From Liolophura sinensis (Eukaryota; Mollusca; Polyplacophora; Chitonida; Chitonidae): 64,000 bases of DNA. The DNA lies in the NCBI RefSeq assembly GCF_032854445.1, contig NC_088300.1, forward strand, positions 48,231,682 to 48,295,681, written 5' to 3'. A program made the translations under genes and the position numbers. Under the pieces are notes generated by a model. The model worked only from the letters and a program-made list of their open reading frames with translations. It was not told the origin of the DNA and ran no database searches. Below, in pieces: positions 62,664-64,000 of this stretch (the stretch's first letter is position 1; the number at the start of each line of letters is the position of its first letter).

Positions 62664-63648
62664 GTGAGGAGAAATGCAGTTTTGATGCCCCTGTCAAAAG
62701 ACTTTTACTTGTGGTGTTCGCTTCTTTGAAAGTGAAATTAAACTGGACATTCCCCAGAGAATTTTGTGAATTTGGAAGTAATTGATTGGGTACACTATTC
62801 AGCTAGCCATTTTTATCAAGCTGGGAAGAATTATTAAAGAAACAAATTTAATATTGCTTATACACATGAGGATTCCCCAACAAGATGTTTAGTACACCGT
62901 AAATATTGGTGAAGGTAGAAAGACAGAAAGGTAAGAAAGCTGATTAAGAATGAGTCCTTTTACACAAGTTATCAGTGTGTTGAATTGTATTAGTAGAATG
63001 GGAAGTAAACATCTTAGTATGGTCAGATTGTCATGAAGACACTTCCACATTTACTGTCCTTTTGGCAAGGATGATGTTCCCAATGTGACCATACCAGTCA
63101 TCTGATAAATGCCTCATTAGTATAAATATTTCAAATGTCCTTAAACTCCCAAAAGTGGTAAGAAGGTAGTAATTTGAAAGGTGGTGGGGGTGGGGGGGTG
63201 GGGGGTGTAACCACATATAATCTCACAACGTGAAAAATTTTACAATTTAGTTCACCTGCTTGAAGCTTGTATGAGAGGTCATGGAAAATTTTAGTTTTCA
63301 TATAGTAAACAGTGTTCTAGTGAAAATTCCACATCAGATTCATATAGTTGCAAAAGATGGGATCCCCAGTAATATTTGTTTTTACTTTATGAATGTAAAT
63401 TTTTTTAGCTGCCTTGCAGAAAATGACTTATCTAATGCAAAATGCTGACAAAAAGCACATTTCATTTCCATGTATGAAATTAGTGGGTTTTAAGGGAAAG
63501 TTGATTAAAAGTGCGTGTTGCATTTACATGTCAAAGTAATGACCATGATTTGCATAGCACAAATAAAAAACTGACCCCTTACTTTGTTAACAGTCTGTAA
63601 TGTGTTTATAATTAGATGCACTACAATGTTTTTTGTCTCTCTTTTTAG
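62664..63648 (+). other. Intron 3 of the plus-strand gene
   Basis: A 985-bp intron before the microexon candidate. A G-rich run with quadruplex potential lies at 63181-63208 on the sense strand. Otherwise AT-rich, nothing else seen. Confidence 0.5.
63181..63208 (+). promoter_or_regulatory. G-quadruplex-capable G-run in intron
   Basis: The sense strand has runs of 5, 7 and 6 G separated by single T (the 7-G run can count as two tracts), following ggtgg. This satisfies the usual four-tract quadruplex pattern. It lies about 440 nt upstream of the microexon candidate. Confidence 0.5.
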
Positions 63649-63675
63649 CCACCATCAAGACCAAAGATTAACTAG
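63649..63675 (+). CDS. Candidate 27-nt microexon of the plus-strand gene
   Basis: A strong pyrimidine tract (ttttttgtctctctttttag) is followed by 27 nt and then the donor TAG|GTGAGA. In the phase left by the exon ending at 62663 (two bases, AG), it reads S-HHQDQRLT plus a two-base overhang, with no stop; other frames contain TAA. Entry and exit phases are equal, so the segment can be included or skipped without changing the frame, as is typical of cassette microexons. Evidence is splice sites and phase only. The following exon is outside or not recognised. Confidence 0.45.
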   Translation, partial: PPSRPKIN

Positions 63676-64000
63676 GTGAGAGTTTACTTGACTGTGTTGT
63701 TGTAGCTAGGTGTCATCAGACATATCTGTGTAGGCTAAATAAACAGGTATTCACATCATGTCCTGTTTGATTTATGGCAACAATTACTGGATTGCACCCT
63801 TTAATTGTTGATGTATGTAAATCTGTCTTCAGCCTAATAGCACATGAGTTTGAGGACAGGAATGACAGATAATAACCTAAGATCATTTTTGATGGATAAA
63901 TAATTAGTAAATTGGTCTACCTGTGCACACTGCTACAGAGTGTTTTTTTCGATAGGTTCATGCACACTGAAGTTGAAGCTAGTTTTATATTTGAAAAATA
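63676..64000 (+). other. Intron sequence to the right edge
   Basis: AT-rich sequence after the microexon candidate. A weak acceptor-like site (tttttttcgatag) at 63955 is followed by an open frame to the end of the window, but I do not call it an exon. Confidence 0.4.

Noticed and set aside
63955-64000. Possible next exon after tttttttcgatag, open to the window end in the right phase
   Set aside because: Only about 45 nt are visible, the translation is undistinguished, and the acceptor is weak. Chance is likely.

Overview
This is eukaryotic nuclear DNA. It is AT-rich and mostly intron and intergenic sequence, with small coding islands bounded by GT/AG splice sites, long homopolymer and (TA)n runs, and many dispersed repeats. 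The repeats are tRNA-headed SINE-like elements and short palindromic MITE-like elements, and the motif tacatgta is abundant. This combination suggests a lophotrochozoan animal, probably a mollusc and perhaps a bivalve. That is an inference from repeat style; no species is identified. I saw no prokaryotic, phage or CRISPR features.

Two protein-coding genes lie head to head. On the minus strand, four coding exons (21744-21291, 19215-19034, 9072-8527, 6045-5953) join in perfect phase into a 425-residue N-terminal part of a MINDY-family (FAM63) Lys48-specific deubiquitinase. The QNENGPCPL catalytic-cysteine motif and the following family motif ending GLDVN are present. The exons for the catalytic histidine and the C-terminus were not found and should lie beyond the left edge. 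About 7.4 kb separates this gene from the next. That spacer holds a broken THAP-domain fragment and, about 320 bp after its ORF ends, a 56-bp tandem array.

On the plus strand, a second gene begins at about 29197 (proposed first coding exon 29197-29226) and continues past the right edge. Its coding exons at 49847-50243 and 62444-62663 join in phase across a 12.2-kb intron. A 27-nt phase-symmetric microexon candidate sits at 63649-63675. A second first-exon candidate at 41504-41566 is also in phase. The predicted protein is low in complexity, rich in Asn, Ser, Thr and Pro, and has no domain I can name. It may be a nuclear regulator.

The rest is repeats. One SINE-like family has about sixteen full or partial copies on both strands. 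A second tRNA-headed element lies at 13627-13962. There are several MITE-like copies ending in a TTCAACCTTTTC-type inverted repeat, a fold-back element at 1240-1471, a 48-bp tandem array at 4139-4530, a 61-bp triple repeat at 55835-56020, and a duplicated 80-bp block flanking a (TA)n tract near 17 kb. Most longer ORFs outside the exons are products of these repeats or of chance.
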